A stretch of 64,000 nt of DNA from Streptomyces sp. SJL17-4 (lineage in GTDB: Bacteria; Actinomycetota; Actinomycetes; Streptomycetales; Streptomycetaceae): contig NZ_CP104578.1 in NCBI RefSeq assembly GCF_036826855.1, forward strand, positions 5,119,501-5,183,500, given 5' to 3'. Under the pieces are notes generated by a model. It did no database searches. It was not told where the DNA came from and worked only from the letters and a program-made list of their open reading frames with translations. A program made the translations under genes and the position numbers. Positions 62,939-64,000 of this stretch are shown one piece after another. Within the stretch, counting starts at the first letter, position 1. Each line of letters opens with the position of its first letter.

Positions 62939-63691
62939 ATGTACGGTCAGGTGCCCACACCCGCGGCCCCGCCCGCACCCGCACCGCCGCGGGCCACCGG
63001 CCCGTCGGCGGCCACGATCACCGTCCGGGTCCTCATCACGGTCCTGGTGGTCCTGTCGCTCGGCTTCCTCGCGTGGGTCGCCATGCTCCGGATCGCGATC
63101 ATGCGGCGCACCGGGCGTGACTGGACGCTCTTCTGGGCCCAGTTGGTCCTGAACATCGGGTGTGTGGTGCCGCTGGAGCAGCGGTTCGCCGACACCTGGA
63201 TGAACACCGCGGGCATGATCGTGCTGCTCGTGCAGATGGCGATCGTGACCTGCTACTTCCTGGTGGTCGACATCCGGCACCACCAGCCGGCTCCCGTCGT
63301 GATCATGATGCCGCCGCCGTCCCCGGCGCCCCACTTGCCGCCGCATCAGCAGCCGCAGGCGTACCCGTACGGCACGCCGTCGTCGGGGTACGCCACTCCC
63401 GGATACGCCACGCCGGGGTACGGCTACCCGCCGGCCGCCGCCACGACCCCGAGCCCGGTGCCGGGCCAGGCACCGGCGCCGGGCCAGGCACCGGTGCTGG
63501 GCCAGGCTCCGGGCCAGGCCTCGGGCCCGGTCCAGGGCGCGGCGCCGGGTCCGTACGTCCCCACCCCGCCCGCGGGCCAGGTCCCACCACCCCTTCCCGG
63601 TCACGCCCCCCGCATCGACCAGGTCCGCGCCGAGCTCGACGAGCTCAGTGACCTGCTGCGGCAGGCCGGGGAAGACGACGGTCGGGCATGA
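62939..63691 (+). CDS. Membrane protein with Pro-rich cytoplasmic tail
   Basis: The 250-residue product has a Pro/Ala-rich N terminus and three hydrophobic segments (about residues 25-50, 65-80 and 88-110). A long Pro/Gly/Tyr-rich tail has YATPGYATPGYGYP and PGQAP repeats, ending in a short helix (IDQVRAELDELSDLLRQAG). Its stop overlaps the start of the kinase gene (ATGA). That coupling suggests the tail may be a partner or substrate of the kinase. The ATG follows GGGGGAG. Confidence 0.83.
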   Translation: MYGQVPTPAAPPAPAPPRATGPSAATITVRVLITVLVVLSLGFLAWVAMLRIAIMRRTGRDWTLFWAQLVLNIGCVVPLEQRFADTWMNTAGMIVLLVQMAIVTCYFLVVDIRHHQPAPVVIMMPPPSPAPHLPPHQQPQAYPYGTPSSGYATPGYATPGYGYPPAAATTPSPVPGQAPAPGQAPVLGQAPGQASGPVQGAAPGPYVPTPPAGQVPPPLPGHAPRIDQVRAELDELSDLLRQAGEDDGRA

Positions 63692-64000
63692 ACGGGCGGG
63701 TGATCGGCGGGCGTTACGAGCTCGCCACCGTCATCGGGCAGGGCGGCATGGGCCAGGTCTGGACGGCGTACGACCGCAGGCTCGACCGCCGGGTCGCGGT
63801 GAAGCTGCTCCGGCCGGCCACCATGGCGGGCCCGGCCACCGCCGCCGACGAACTGCGCCGCCGCTTCGTGCGCGAGTGCCGGGTGACCGCCCATGTCGAC
63901 CACCCCGGTCTCGTCACCGTCCACGACGCGGGCAGCGAGGGCGAGGACCTGTACCTCGTCATGCAGTACGTGCAGGGCGCCGACCTCGCCGACCACCTCG
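63688..64000 (+). CDS. Ser/Thr protein kinase (Hanks type), 3' end cut by window edge
   Basis: The visible 104 residues contain the kinase N-lobe: RYELATVIGQGGMGQVW (glycine loop), AYDRRLDRRVAVKLL (catalytic Lys), an RRRFVRECRVTAHVDHPGLV alphaC region, and DLYLVMQYVQGADLADHL hinge. Actinobacterial PknB-like kinases look the same. It is translationally coupled to the membrane protein upstream (4-nt overlap). The catalytic loop and any sensor domain lie beyond the window. Confidence 0.93.
   Translation, partial: MNGRVIGGRYELATVIGQGGMGQVWTAYDRRLDRRVAVKLLRPATMAGPATAADELRRRFVRECRVTAHVDHPGLVTVHDAGSEGEDLYLVMQYVQGADLADHL

Overview
The window is very GC-rich, with strong G/C third-position bias, many GTG starts and long antisense shadow reading frames. 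It carries typical filamentous-actinomycete genes: a WhiJ-type XRE/DUF397/ATPase set, TipA-like MerR, SCO6745-like protein, large Rhs protein and PASTA-less Ser/Thr kinase start. It is almost certainly a Streptomyces chromosome. From memory, the order ppc - pth - rplY - prs - glmU ... ABC transporter - mfd matches the core region around SCO3109-SCO3127 of S. coelicolor; this was not checked by alignment.

Layout. 1-8.5 kb is housekeeping: phosphoenolpyruvate carboxylase (cut by the left edge), a sortase-type surface protein, a small membrane protein, then a minus-strand block pth, rplY, prs, glmU and tRNA-Gln(UUG). An HTH plus LAGLIDADG-like protein abuts the tRNA, followed by an orphan NarL-type histidine kinase. 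10.8-16.9 kb is a compact toxin/immunity island without secretion signals: a YwqJ-like deaminase with a SUKH-3 partner on the minus strand, then on the plus strand a WHH nuclease/SUKH-1 fusion, an 877-residue Imm35-like/disordered/deaminase/SUKH-4 fusion, and a coiled-coil protein. 17-21.7 kb holds two tandem paralogous secreted FG-GAP proteins with nearly identical signal-peptide DNA. 21.8-25.5 kb holds a VOC/TipA-like MerR operon with a visible MerR operator, a WhiJ-like regulatory trio and a GNAT enzyme.

25.5-28.1 kb is a decay zone: an Excalibur surface-protein gene with two frame lesions, a residual ORF tail, a membrane protein and an IS5-type transposase remnant with an in-frame stop. 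28.2-33.3 kb encodes an MFS exporter and, divergently, a MacB/FtsX-type ABC exporter. A Phd/PIN toxin-antitoxin pair, mfd and a membrane NACHT NTPase follow. 39.8-42.8 kb has a secreted SGNH hydrolase and a divergent TetR/SCO6745-like pair around a 31-bp palindrome. 42.9-45.6 kb has two divergent exported nucleases (EEP with FG-GAP repeats; HNH lipoprotein).

47.6-59 kb is dominated by a 3601-residue secreted Rhs/YD-repeat protein. It has LamG-like modules, a Lys-rich tract, a hydrophobic stretch, a Hint autoprotease and an unassigned C-terminal toxin, and overlaps by 4 nt a SUKH immunity gene. The right end has a two-repeat secreted protein, an orphan N6-adenine methyltransferase with an altered catalytic motif, and a membrane protein overlapping the start of a Ser/Thr kinase cut by the right edge.

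The strongest theme is conflict biology: the intracellular SUKH island, the Rhs system, the PIN toxin-antitoxin, the NACHT protein and exported nucleases all lie within 50 kb of otherwise core chromosome.
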